From contig JAIYAW010000009.1 of NCBI GenBank assembly GCA_027488835.1, forward strand, positions 558,001 to 622,000: 64,000 nucleotides of DNA, read 5' to 3'. The notes beneath the pieces are model-generated. The model worked only from the letters and a program-made list of their open reading frames with translations, made no database searches and had not been told where the DNA came from. Every line of letters begins with the position of its first letter. Within the stretch, counting starts at the first letter, position 1. Made by a program: the position numbers and the translations under genes. Below, in pieces: positions 55,753-63,774 of this stretch. The stretch comes from Bacteroidota bacterium (GTDB taxonomy: Bacteria > Bacteroidota > Bacteroidia > NS11-12g > UBA955).

Positions 55753-55926
55753 TTATTTTGTTTTGCTATTAATGAAGTTTAATAATCCTAGCATAGTAGG
55801 CGGCCATAATCCTATGAATACGGCTTTCATGTAATCTTTTTGATATACAAACAAATATTCACTGTAAAAAATACAGATCACTACAGAAAGTAAGATCAAA
55901 AATTCGATTGGTGTGATTTTTTTCAT
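55753..55926 (-). CDS. Very small membrane protein
   Basis: A 57-residue protein from the ATG at 55926 with two hydrophobic stretches (EFLILLSVVICIFYSEYLFV and AVFIGLWPPTMLGLLNFI). Not recognised. Immediately upstream of the 98-residue membrane protein, probably one transcript. Confidence 0.6.
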   Translation of the reverse strand: MKKITPIEFLILLSVVICIFYSEYLFVYQKDYMKAVFIGLWPPTMLGLLNFINSKTK

Positions 55927-56089
55927 GTTTTTTGGGGGATTGAATGTTATCAACTATAAACCTGTAAGAACTTTATGCTCTCCGGAGTTGAAAATCTATT
56001 TTAAGACATTTCGAAGTTACGCCTTTTAATAAGATTAACGTGTTTTTGAAGGAACTATTTCTGCTTAAATCAAGCAATTCTGCTCAGGC

Positions 56090-56770
56090 CTACAATTGGT
56101 GATTTACTGAAGACACAAGAACAAACCGAGCAAAGAGTTCTTCGCTGTACCATTTGTATTTTTGGGTAAGCTTGATCACGTTTTTGTGCGTTTCATCAAC
56201 ATAAGCGTAGCGTTTCATGGCATCATAATTCTTCCAAATACTGATTGTTGCTTGCTGAATAAAAGGCAATTCGCCAATGCCAATGGCATATTCCAATTCG
56301 TCGAATTTATATAGTTCGTTGGCTGTTCTTCCCACCTTATTCCAAAATTGCCATAACCTCAGAAACTTGATTCTAGCCCGAGTTAGCACAACAATTTTAC
56401 TTGTATCATCCATGATTGCACCCTGTTGAAATGGGCTCACTCCCGACCATTTGCCATGAGATACAATGTTCTTTAAATATAAAGTTTGTACCGATAAGCA
56501 CTTTTTCTGGTAAGTGTGAAAATAGGCATTCGTTGCATAAAAGTCATCAGCAAACTGTTGATTTTCCCAAACGAGCAACCAAGCGTAGGTGCTGAAACTT
56601 GGCATGAAATCGAAGCCCTTTCCTCCCCCAGAACCCATTGATTTAAAAAAAGTTAAACCTGGCACCTTTTTCAATTTGAAAACAGCCATAGGAACTTGTT
56701 GGAATGCCCAAAAATTAGATGAACGCGACTTCAATTTAAAAATGGTAACGGTTGTAATTTGATCGACCAT
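56090..56770 (-). CDS. crtA: Spheroidene monooxygenase-like carotenoid oxygenase
   Basis: A 226-residue protein resembling CrtA. NFWAFQQVPMAVFKLKKVPG, KSMGSGGGKGFDFMPSFSTY, HGKWSGVSPFQQGA, IVVLTRARIKFLRLWQFWNK, then IGIGELPFIQQATISIWKNY and YSEELFARFVLVSS follow the CrtA family closely. CrtA ketolates acyclic carotenoids at C-2. Only the desaturase crtD is present at 47581. It sits 4 bp before the methyltransferase gene on the same strand. Confidence 0.85.
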   Translation of the reverse strand: MVDQITTVTIFKLKSRSSNFWAFQQVPMAVFKLKKVPGLTFFKSMGSGGGKGFDFMPSFSTYAWLLVWENQQFADDFYATNAYFHTYQKKCLSVQTLYLKNIVSHGKWSGVSPFQQGAIMDDTSKIVVLTRARIKFLRLWQFWNKVGRTANELYKFDELEYAIGIGELPFIQQATISIWKNYDAMKRYAYVDETHKNVIKLTQKYKWYSEELFARFVLVSSVNHQL

Positions 56771-56774
56771 AAAA

Positions 56775-57779
56775 CTATTTTTTTCTAATTACTATGGTTT
56801 GGATACCCATTGGAATGATGCGTTCTAAAACGAAAAAAGGCATGAGCACAACCTTCCAGAAAACCAAATTCCAAAAATGACTGTCCATAGAAGCGGTCCA
56901 ATCAATATTTTTCTTCTCTTGATGACCCAACCACCACAAAGTAAAGGCCGACATGGTGCCATATTTGCGGTGTTTCACGATTTCCCAATCTTTAGTCGGA
57001 AAGATCATTTTCCAACTTTTGAAACCAAACAAGCTGATATGTCTTGGCGAGTGCCAACCCTGCCAATAATTTTTTTGAATTTTTTGTAAAATACCTTCAT
57101 ACATAGGAACCTCAATCATGAGGATTCCATTGGGTTTCAAAAGTTGATGACACTTTTGTATTGTTTGATTTAAATCATAATCATGTTCAAAATAGTGCCA
57201 AGCAGTAATGAGATCAAACTGTTTGTTTAATTCAATATTTCGCCAATCGCCCTCGATGAGTGTGAGATTTTTATATTTTGGATCTTCCCATTGTGCCGAA
57301 GTAAAATCAATCCCCATTGTCTTGATATTTTCATTTTCTGCCAATTGCGCAAGAAAATCGGGCTTTCCACAGCCAATATCGAGCACATTGATTTCTGATT
57401 TCGATTGCAAATGCTGCAACGCCATTTTAACCCTGCGTTCGTTTAACTTTAGATCATCCCAAACTACAAAATTGGAATATTTCCCCCAAGCTTTTTCTCC
57501 TCGGTAAGGCAAATAGGCATCGGTATAATATTGGTCTAGTTGATTTTCGGTGACTGGATTTGTTAGAAATACAGATTCGCAGTTTTGGCAAAAATTAAAT
57601 ATGTAGGATTCCGACTTTTGGTTGTGCATCATCGCATTGGTTTGAATGTAGAAACGATGATTGGCGCTGTTGCAAATACTACAATTTGCCTTGGATGTTG
57701 AGGGATTAATCAATGGTCTAAATATTAAATTAAAATGGTTGTCGTTTCCAGTCAACGCTAATGTCTGAACCTTCAGCAA
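56775..57779 (-). CDS. SAM-dependent class I methyltransferase
   Basis: About 334 residues. The N-terminus has paired cysteines as in a zinc knuckle (CSICNSANHRF, then CQNCESVFL), followed by Rossmann motif I VLDIGCGKPDFLAQ, then LIEGDWRNI, AWHYFEHDYDLN and LMIEVPMYEGI. This architecture is common in glycan or lipid-modifying methyltransferases. The start is unclear: the frame opens at a TTG overlapping the upstream DUF2071 gene by about 50 bp. The gene is followed by crtA with a 4-bp gap, so a carotenoid-glycoside or related methylation is possible. Confidence 0.82.
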   Translation of the reverse strand: MLKVQTLALTGNDNHFNLIFRPLINPSTSKANCSICNSANHRFYIQTNAMMHNQKSESYIFNFCQNCESVFLTNPVTENQLDQYYTDAYLPYRGEKAWGKYSNFVVWDDLKLNERRVKMALQHLQSKSEINVLDIGCGKPDFLAQLAENENIKTMGIDFTSAQWEDPKYKNLTLIEGDWRNIELNKQFDLITAWHYFEHDYDLNQTIQKCHQLLKPNGILMIEVPMYEGILQKIQKNYWQGWHSPRHISLFGFKSWKMIFPTKDWEIVKHRKYGTMSAFTLWWLGHQEKKNIDWTASMDSHFWNLVFWKVVLMPFFVLERIIPMGIQTIVIRKK

Positions 57780-58446
57780 TAATGACAGAATCGGGGTTTT
57801 TGTTACTTAAATTCCCAAATGGAAGTCCGTACATTTGTGAAAAATTACAATTTATAGAATTTTCAATTACATCGTTTACCAACCACCTTGGGTGATTAAT
57901 TTTGTATTCTTGTGATAAATTGTCAGAAATTTTGGTATACCCATAATAATGTTCAAAAATGAACTCTTCTAAGCTCCCACGTTCCATTTCACGCGAATCT
58001 GTGGATGCCTCAACTTTGATATGATTCCAACTTGATTCAACTTTCCATTCATATTGGATGGACTTTACCAATTGATTCAAAGCAATGTGATGCTTTGTAG
58101 GTACGGTGATATAATGTTCTTTGTATAGTTTATTCGCCAACCAGGCCACTGGTTTGTACGGAACAGTTTCATTGATGAAAACTACGCCTCTTCGATAAGT
58201 ATCGCCAACCTTTCGCTTGACGTAGAAACGCAAATTTATTTCTTCAAATGTACCCATTAGCGGTATTGGAATATTGAATATCCTACTGCGCTTAAAAATG
58301 AATCCCACTAAACTTAAATATGCTTTGCCATCGTAAAGGTCCAATTCCACCCCTTTTGGCAGAAATGGTTTGAGTATTTCAGGATCGATACTATAATTTG
58401 CCATGATGAGGTTTTCCCACCGCGCCTTCAAGAAAGTCTTAACCAT
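57730..58446 (-). CDS. DUF2071 (YqjF-like) protein
   Basis: A 238-residue protein matching DUF2071: FLKARWENLIMANYSIDPE, LKPFLPKGVELDLYDG, AYLSLVGFIF and MGTFEEINLRFYV, then RRGVVFINE. The family binds acetoacetate-like ligands in one member, but general function is unknown. The 3' end overlaps the methyltransferase start by about 50 bp. Monocistronic promoter not identified. Confidence 0.85.
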   Translation of the reverse strand: MVKTFLKARWENLIMANYSIDPEILKPFLPKGVELDLYDGKAYLSLVGFIFKRSRIFNIPIPLMGTFEEINLRFYVKRKVGDTYRRGVVFINETVPYKPVAWLANKLYKEHYITVPTKHHIALNQLVKSIQYEWKVESSWNHIKVEASTDSREMERGSLEEFIFEHYYGYTKISDNLSQEYKINHPRWLVNDVIENSINCNFSQMYGLPFGNLSNKNPDSVIIAEGSDISVDWKRQPF

Positions 58447-58621
58447 ACTATGTGAATTATACCAAAGCCTGCCAATGTCCGATTCAAATGAAGAGGTTTG
58501 ACAATAAAATATTCACCCGTTCAAAAGAAATTAGTCGCTAAGGTTATGTTTTGATATTTTAACCTACTAACCAAACAAATCAATTGAGAAAATGTTTGAT
58601 TTCAGCCAATATTTAGAATGT

Positions 58622-59077
58622 TCATTTTGATAGATTATCTGCAGCGCTTACTGCGGGTAATATATCGGGTTTAATCCTTGCTTTGATACCCATTGACTCA
58701 ACATACCCTTTGGCGGCGCTGACCAATTTGTTTGAGGCATGTTGTTCGTCATGGTTTAAATCTAAGTCAATGGTATAAATGTTTACACCTTGTTCGCGTA
58801 AATATTTTGCAAGACCAACCGACTTTTCAACCTCATTCCAAAGTCTCGTCCACAGATCTTTAATTTTCGCCAATTTTTCTCTCTGATAAAGTATATGGCA
58901 CCCTGCTATTCCTTTATGCACCACAACAGTAGTTACATAGGTTGTACATTCTCCTTTACTCTGTGAATCACATCCAATATAAATTCTTAAATTTTCAAAG
59001 TGGTGTTCTGCAATATACTTTTTCAAATAATCTGCTATTTCTACACTGGTGTTATCCGTTAATCGCGTAAATATCAT
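58622..59077 (-). CDS. DUF458 (YkuK-like) RNase H-like protein
   Basis: A 151-residue protein. LRIYIGCDSQSKGECTTYVT, KIKDLWTRLWNEVEKSVGLA, YTIDLDLNHDEQHASNKLV and AAKGYVESMGI match the DUF458/YkuK family with an RNase H-like fold and acidic residues at expected places. Function unknown. It is followed by a 150-bp region without a gene. Confidence 0.85.
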   Translation of the reverse strand: MIFTRLTDNTSVEIADYLKKYIAEHHFENLRIYIGCDSQSKGECTTYVTTVVVHKGIAGCHILYQREKLAKIKDLWTRLWNEVEKSVGLAKYLREQGVNIYTIDLDLNHDEQHASNKLVSAAKGYVESMGIKARIKPDILPAVSAADNLSK

Positions 59078-59226
59078 AATTATACCTAAATTATTGATTT
59101 ATAATTTAATATTAAGCTGTCTCCAAGACAAAATGATCAAGGCGACGGATCCTGATTATGGGATTTCATCAGTTAATTTTGACTTCTATAATCTGTATTG
59201 ATTATTTCGGACTAATTCACTCAAGT

Positions 59227-59481
59227 TTAATTGATAGAACCGATTACGCGCTTCATAAACGCATTCAGTGCATCCTTTTTCTCTGCTCCCTTTTGGATGT
59301 CTTTATACACCTCTAATGCGCCGGAATAATTGGACAATAATTCGCCGATTACATCCAATTCTTCGTCTTTGATTCCTGGAGCCTCAATTAAATTCTCGAG
59401 TGTTTCCATGGTTTCAATCACGTAGTCTTCATCGTTCTTCTCAATAAATTCGACAATGTGTTTAATTACTGGTAACCGCAT
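59227..59481 (-). CDS. DUF6952-family small protein
   Basis: An 84-residue acidic helical protein (IVEFIEKNDEDYVIETMETL and EDLNVIGELLSNYSGAL-like helix, ending FMKRVIGSIN). It matches a Bacteroidota family (DUF6952) found next to thioredoxin and peroxiredoxin genes. It overlaps the thioredoxin gene by 20 bp, the last gene of the operon. Confidence 0.78.
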   Translation of the reverse strand: MRLPVIKHIVEFIEKNDEDYVIETMETLENLIEAPGIKDEELDVIGELLSNYSGALEVYKDIQKGAEKKDALNAFMKRVIGSIN

Positions 59482-59776
59482 TTAAAACTTCTTGAATGGT
59501 TTCTAATTTATTCCCTTGTAATTCTTTCACTAAAGACCCATTTACGAATCCCGCAAAAGTTGGCAAGTTACTTACATTCGCAAATTGACGAGAATTTGGA
59601 AGTTTTTCGGCATCGATGTAATAAAACTCAACACCTTCATTCTCTTCAGCCATGCGTTTAAATTTCGGCTTGGTGATTTTACAATTGCCACACCACGTTG
59701 CGCCATATTGTACCATTACTTTTGGATTCTTAGCCAAAAGTTGATCCAAGTGATCTTCAGTTAATTCAGTAAACAT
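59462..59776 (-). CDS. Thioredoxin-like protein (CGNC)
   Basis: A 104-residue thioredoxin-fold protein. The active site is WCGNC with Cys29 and Cys32 (YGATWCGNCKITKP), and cis-Pro is in VSNLPTFAGF. The CGNC centre differs from the classical CGPC. It lies directly downstream of a 2-Cys peroxiredoxin and probably reduces it. Cytoplasmic. Confidence 0.9.
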   Translation of the reverse strand: MFTELTEDHLDQLLAKNPKVMVQYGATWCGNCKITKPKFKRMAEENEGVEFYYIDAEKLPNSRQFANVSNLPTFAGFVNGSLVKELQGNKLETIQEVLNAVTSN

Positions 59777-59782
59777 AATTGA

Positions 59783-60403
59783 CTAGTGTTTGCTTAGATA
59801 ATCTGAAACTCCGTTGCGTGTTGCATTCATCGCATCTTTTCCTTCTTCCCAATTTGCTGGACAAACTTCACCATGTTGTTGAACATGTGTAAATGCATCA
59901 ATCAAACGAATGTATTCTTGAACGTTACGTCCAACAGGAAAATGATTAACAGATTCGTGGAATACCATCCCCGTTTCGTCTAACAAGTATGTTGCACGGT
60001 AAGTAACATTATCTCCTAACGAATCTTCATCATACATATCATAATCCAAGATGCCCAACTCCATTGCTAGTATACGTGTTGAATCTGCGATAATTGGAAA
60101 CTTTACTCCTTCGATTCCACCGTTCTCTTTTGCAGTATTCAACCACGCGAAATGAACTTCAGCGGTATCACAAGATGCACCAATAACAATTGTATTTCTT
60201 TTGGCGAACTCTGCGGATGCTTCTTGAAAAGCATGAATCTCCGTTGGACAAACAAAAGTAAAATCCTTTGGGTACCAAAATAAAACAACTTTTTTCTTGT
60301 TGTCGATTGCTTGTTGAAGGACATTGATTTGAAATGCATCACCCATTTCATCGATTGCTTTGACGTTTAAGTCAGGGAATTGCTTCCCTACAAATGTTGA
60401 CAT
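59783..60403 (-). CDS. 2-Cys peroxiredoxin (AhpC/Prx1)
   Basis: A 206-residue peroxiredoxin. Peroxidatic Cys52 is in FTFVCPTEIHAF and resolving Cys181 in HGEVCPANWEEG; the GASCDTAEVHFAWLNT and ATYLLDETGMVFHESVN strands are normal. It reduces hydrogen peroxide and organic peroxides using the thioredoxin encoded 6 bp downstream. Head of a three-gene operon with the CGNC thioredoxin and DUF6952 protein. Confidence 0.95.
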   Translation of the reverse strand: MSTFVGKQFPDLNVKAIDEMGDAFQINVLQQAIDNKKKVVLFWYPKDFTFVCPTEIHAFQEASAEFAKRNTIVIGASCDTAEVHFAWLNTAKENGGIEGVKFPIIADSTRILAMELGILDYDMYDEDSLGDNVTYRATYLLDETGMVFHESVNHFPVGRNVQEYIRLIDAFTHVQQHGEVCPANWEEGKDAMNATRNGVSDYLSKH

Positions 60404-60466
60404 ATATTTTAGTTAGTTAGTTATTACTAATATTACAAATTTGCGGCGTAAAAGTTTGCATTGGAC

Positions 60467-60577
60467 ATGAAAAATATCCTAAAATTTGCTATTGCACTAA
60501 TTTTTTTGCTTTGGTTGTTAATTTGGATTAATTTGACAAACCAAACCCTCTTCGTCGGACTGAAATTGATTTTCTAA
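60467..60577 (+). CDS. Possible 36-residue membrane microprotein
   Basis: An ATG at 60467 opens a 36-codon frame whose product is mostly one hydrophobic helix (KFAIALIFLLWLLIWINLTN) flanked by a basic N-terminus. There is no recognised promoter; it lies divergently 63 bp from the peroxiredoxin gene. Weak support; a small membrane peptide or chance frame. Confidence 0.35.
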   Translation: MKNILKFAIALIFLLWLLIWINLTNQTLFVGLKLIF

Positions 60578-60825
60578 AAATGTTTAGCAGTTAGCTAATT
60601 TGATCTCAGAACTTAAAAAAAACCTGGTTTTTACAAGTTATTACATTTTAACAACTTGAAAAAATAGGGTTCTAAATTTTGTTACTGAAACAGACTTTTG
60701 TGAAATTGAAACGGTTAAGACGCTTTTTATGGTATTTGTAGAAACAAGTGAATACCATTTAGAACAAAGGACCAAAATTAAAAAACGACTCCCGTATTGC
60801 ACGCCGGATGCTGCTAAACCAATCT
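60578..60825. other. Gene-free stretch after the microprotein frame
   Basis: About 250 bp of AT-rich sequence. I see no gene, tRNA or promoter match to support. Confidence 0.4.
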
Positions 60826-60843
60826 TCCCGATAGCTATCGGGA
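60826..60843. repeat. 18-bp perfect palindrome
   Basis: TCCCGATAGCTATCGGGA is self-complementary. It is a word I associate with dispersed palindromes in Bacteroidota genomes, but no second copy was found in this window. Confidence 0.7.
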
Positions 60844-60874
60844 TAACCAGTCTAACCTGTCTAATCTATCTAGA

Positions 60875-61008
60875 GATTACTCGCTCCGCTCGTGATTCCT
60901 TGGGGGATGAGCTGCTAACCAATGTAAAAGCCCAGCGGCTAAGGGAGGTTTTGGATTACTCGCTCCGCTCGTGATCTCTGGGGGGGTGAGCTGCTAACCA
61001 AATGAAAA
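60875..61008. repeat. Pair of direct repeats, 79 bp apart
   Basis: The copies at 60875-60929 and 60954-61008 share GATTACTCGCTCCGCTCGTG and then GAGCTGCTAACCA plus A-rich ends, with differences in between. The spacer holds GTAAAAGCCCAGCGG. They lie between the palindrome at 60826 and the hairpin at 61012. Confidence 0.75.
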
Positions 61009-61011
61009 ACC

Positions 61012-61038
61012 AAACCGCTAGCGCGGTTTTTGTTTTTT
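61012..61038 (+). terminator. Rho-independent terminator (plus strand)
   Basis: Stem AAACCGC (61012-61018) with GCGGTTT (61023-61029) and a T-run. No known gene reads into it other than the possible microprotein 435 bp upstream. Confidence 0.75.
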
Positions 61039-61083
61039 TATTTCCACGCCTGTGCTCAAGCGGAGCTTGGCTTGGCCTATAAA

Positions 61084-61112
61084 TAAAAAAACCCAGCAAG
61101 CTGGGCTTTTCA
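61084..61112 (-). terminator. Terminator of tRNA-Ser
   Basis: On the minus strand AAGCCCAGC and GCTGGGTT form a stem with a T-run (forward strand A-run 61085-61091), 10 bp after the tRNA 3' end. Confidence 0.8.
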
Positions 61113-61120
61113 TTTGGTTG

Positions 61121-61205
61121 CGGAGAGTTAGGGATTCGAACCCCAGGACCTGTTACAGTCAACAGTTTTCAAGACTGCCGCATTCGACCGCTCTGCCAAC
61201 TCTCC
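61121..61205 (-). tRNA. tRNA-Ser (anticodon UGA)
   Basis: Class II tRNA of 85 nt on the minus strand. Acceptor GGAGAGT pairs with ACTCTCC; discriminator G. Anticodon arm CAGTC-TTGAAAA-type loop with TGA. A long variable arm TGTTGACTGTAACAGG and T arm GGGTTCGAATCCC are present. CCA is not encoded. Confidence 0.94.
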
Positions 61206-61361
61206 TTTTCCGTAAAGGACTGCAAAAATAAGGGTATTTTTTATTGTTTGCAAATCAAATTTGTATTTTTTTGAAGTTTTGAAACAATCGACAATTTGCG
61301 ATTGCTTCAATGTTATATAAAAGTTTGTTATTGTTTGCGATAGCAACAATAAACCAACCAA

Positions 61362-61943
61362 TTACTCCGTATCTTTAAACAGAATATCGTACTTTGCCAA
61401 CAAGCCTGCAGCCCCATCGATAGAGAATGTTGCCTTCTTCATTCGGTTGCGGTCGGGATCAATCATGTAATAGTACGCTTTACTGAAATCTGCCTTCTCC
61501 AAATTGGTGTCACTAAAAACTGCACCCGCCAAATCACATCCCTCAAAACTCGATTGGCTTAAATCGGCAAGGGTAAAGTCTACTTCGCGCAAAATGCAGT
61601 TGTTGAACTTCATTTTCTTGAGTAACACTTTGTAAAACGATGCCAATTGCAAATTACAGGTGTCGAAACTCACCGAAAATAAGAAATCGTTTGAGTTTTT
61701 AAACTGCAATCCCACCATTTTACAATGCACAAAGTGCACATCTTGAAATGACACCTGAGAAACTTTGGCAGTGGTAATATTGCATGCACTGAAATGACAG
61801 TCAATGAACTTAGCGTCTTCAAAATCGACATTCATCAGATTGCAATTATTGAAGCTACATCCCTCATACTCCCCAATTTCAAAAGGTTCTACTGTAAAAT
61901 CAACCCGATCGAATGTAACGTCAAAAAATTCTTTTCCTGCCAT
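61362..61943 (-). CDS. Pentapeptide-repeat protein
   Basis: A 193-residue protein made largely of pentapeptide-like quadrilateral-helix repeats (NFDNCNLMNVDFEDAKFID-type, CDLAGAVFSDTNLEKADFS). Such proteins mimic DNA shape in some cases (Qnr) but most have no known role. Located next to tRNA-Ser, divergent from the LURP-one-like gene, with no signal peptide. Confidence 0.87.
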   Translation of the reverse strand: MAGKEFFDVTFDRVDFTVEPFEIGEYEGCSFNNCNLMNVDFEDAKFIDCHFSACNITTAKVSQVSFQDVHFVHCKMVGLQFKNSNDFLFSVSFDTCNLQLASFYKVLLKKMKFNNCILREVDFTLADLSQSSFEGCDLAGAVFSDTNLEKADFSKAYYYMIDPDRNRMKKATFSIDGAAGLLAKYDILFKDTE

Positions 61944-62061
61944 AAAACAAAGATAATTGTTAATTGATGAAGCAGCTTAACCTTGTTGAAAAAATAATAT
62001 CGATCCAATTTTTTTGAATTATTTGCTTTCAAAATTCGATTTTCTGTTGTAGCATTGAAAT

Positions 62062-62655
62062 ATGAATTCTACCTTCTTCAATTCCAATGTTTACTTGATC
62101 GATGAAAAAGTAAACTTCTTCAAATTCGAAAATCAGTACAACGTTTACAATGAATCAGGCGAATCAATTGGTAAAATCGCGCAGAAGCTAAGTTTTGGCG
62201 ATAAAATTTTGCGTATGCTCTTAAACAAAGCCATGTTGCCCTTTTCCTTGGAAATCAAAAATGCAAACGACGAAGTAGAAGCTTCTATTCACCGCGGATG
62301 GACGTTTTTCATGTCTAAAATTGCCATTCACAATGCACAAGGCATTGCCATTGGTTCTATTACCCAAAAATTTAAATTATTCAAACCTACTTTCAAAATC
62401 CAAGATGCCTTGGGAAATGAAATTGCCGAAATCTCTGGCGATTGGAAGGCTTGGAACTTCAACATCCAAGACAATACCCAAGCTCAAATTGGTACCATTT
62501 CTAAAAAATGGAACGGTGCAATGAAAGAGGTATTTACATCTGCCGACAAATATATTGTTGAGTTGTTTCCGATTTACAATTCAAATCCTGAAAACAAAAT
62601 GGCAATTTTAGCAACGGCCATTACCATCGATATGGTGTTGAAGGAAAGAAAATAA
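62062..62655 (+). CDS. LURP-one-related/scramblase-like protein
   Basis: A 197-residue protein. NVYLIDEKVNFFKFENQYNV, IGKIAQKLSFGDKI, IGSITQKFKLFKPTFKIQDA and GTISKKWNGAMKEVFTSADK resemble LURP-one-related (tubby-like) folds. Cytoplasmic or membrane-associated; biochemical role unknown. It is followed after 6 bp by a DoxX gene on the same strand. Confidence 0.78.
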   Translation: MNSTFFNSNVYLIDEKVNFFKFENQYNVYNESGESIGKIAQKLSFGDKILRMLLNKAMLPFSLEIKNANDEVEASIHRGWTFFMSKIAIHNAQGIAIGSITQKFKLFKPTFKIQDALGNEIAEISGDWKAWNFNIQDNTQAQIGTISKKWNGAMKEVFTSADKYIVELFPIYNSNPENKMAILATAITIDMVLKERK

Positions 62656-62661
62656 ACATAC

Positions 62662-63033
62662 ATGAACTTTAAAAAAATAGTTACTTGGTCGCTAACCGGA
62701 TTGGTTGGTTTGCTTTTCATTGCAAGTGCATTAGGGAAATTCACAGCATTAGAAAAATCTGATATGGCTTTAAAAATGGGTATGATGGGAATCAGTTTTG
62801 GCACAATCACCTATCTCGCAGCAGTGGAAATTCTTGCTGCCGTTTTGTTTTTGATTCCTAGAACTGGAATTCTTGGCTTCTCCTTGTTAACCGCTTATAT
62901 GGGCGGTGCCATTGCTGTGCATTTAACCAATCATCTAGGTATTGCTTGGCCATGTGTTATTTTGGCTTTTGTTTGGATTGTAGGATTAATCAGATTCCCT
63001 GAAATCGGACAAAGATTATTTAGCAAAGTTTAA
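62662..63033 (+). CDS. DoxX-family membrane protein
   Basis: A 123-residue protein with four hydrophobic helices (VTWSLTGLVGLLFIASALGK, ITYLAAVEILAAVLFLI, GFSLLTAYMGGAIAVHL and WPCVILAFVWIVGLI), typical of DoxX-like small membrane proteins. Function is not assigned. It is translationally close to the LURP-one-like gene. It converges with the SRPBCC gene. Confidence 0.85.
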   Translation: MNFKKIVTWSLTGLVGLLFIASALGKFTALEKSDMALKMGMMGISFGTITYLAAVEILAAVLFLIPRTGILGFSLLTAYMGGAIAVHLTNHLGIAWPCVILAFVWIVGLIRFPEIGQRLFSKV

Positions 63034-63052
63034 TAAACTTTACTTCTACCTT

Positions 63053-63562
63053 TTAATACTTTTCAAGCGCAGCTTGAAGTTGATTGAAGGTACCACCAAA
63101 CCCTTGGGTTAGTCCATCAAATGCCGATTCAAAAAGAGCAATCTCTTCTGCATTGGCATTGATTGGATATCCTGCAAACGTTACTGTACAACCGTTTTCG
63201 GTTTCAGCAAAGCTGATGATTGTTTTTGTTTCTAACGGCCAAGTTGGTGCCAATGGGTGGCGCACCCAAGCTTGATTTTCATCAGAAAATCCACTGATAA
63301 TTTCGATGCTTTCATCGGCAACAATGTCGCCATATTTCAAAATGCCATACATTTTACCACCGTCGGGAAGTTCGCTATAGTAATGAAAAACGCCGCCAGG
63401 AATAATATTTCCTTCGGCAACTTTCAAGGGCATTCCTGGTGAACCCCAAAACGAAGCAAATAAGTCTTCATTGGTAAAATGATCAAAAACAGTACTCAAA
63501 GGAAACTGAAACTCTCTAGAAGTGGTAAACACTTTGCCTGGGTAAGTTGAATTGGATTGCAT
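63053..63562 (-). CDS. SRPBCC/AHSA1-family protein
   Basis: A 169-residue protein of the START/SRPBCC hydrophobic-pocket superfamily. TSREFQFPLSTVFDHFTNED, FASFWGSPGMPLKV, GVFHYYSELPDGGKMYGILK and ENGCTVTFAGYPINA fit the AHSA1-like branch (Activator of Hsp90 ATPase homologue). It binds small hydrophobic ligands or partners; no more can be said. It converges with the DoxX gene. Confidence 0.85.
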   Translation of the reverse strand: MQSNSTYPGKVFTTSREFQFPLSTVFDHFTNEDLFASFWGSPGMPLKVAEGNIIPGGVFHYYSELPDGGKMYGILKYGDIVADESIEIISGFSDENQAWVRHPLAPTWPLETKTIISFAETENGCTVTFAGYPINANAEEIALFESAFDGLTQGFGGTFNQLQAALEKY

Positions 63563-63774
63563 AAGGATTGAGGCACAAAGGTAAGTTAGAATTGAAAAGG
63601 TTTATAAATGTATATGAGGGTTTATGAGGGTTTAGTTTTGAAAAAACAGGCGTAGCCGTCAACAATTTAAGGTTAAACGGATTAGACAGATTGGTTTAGA
63701 TGCCTAAACAGAATTCCCCCTTGTTAGTAATGCCGAAATTCTGTACCTTGCATATAAGTTAAAACCCTTGCCCT

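Noticed and set aside
63610-63630. ATGAGGGTTT repeated twice after the SRPBCC gene
   Set aside because: Only a short double repeat that lacks the A after GAGGG; not counted as the TGAGGGA word.
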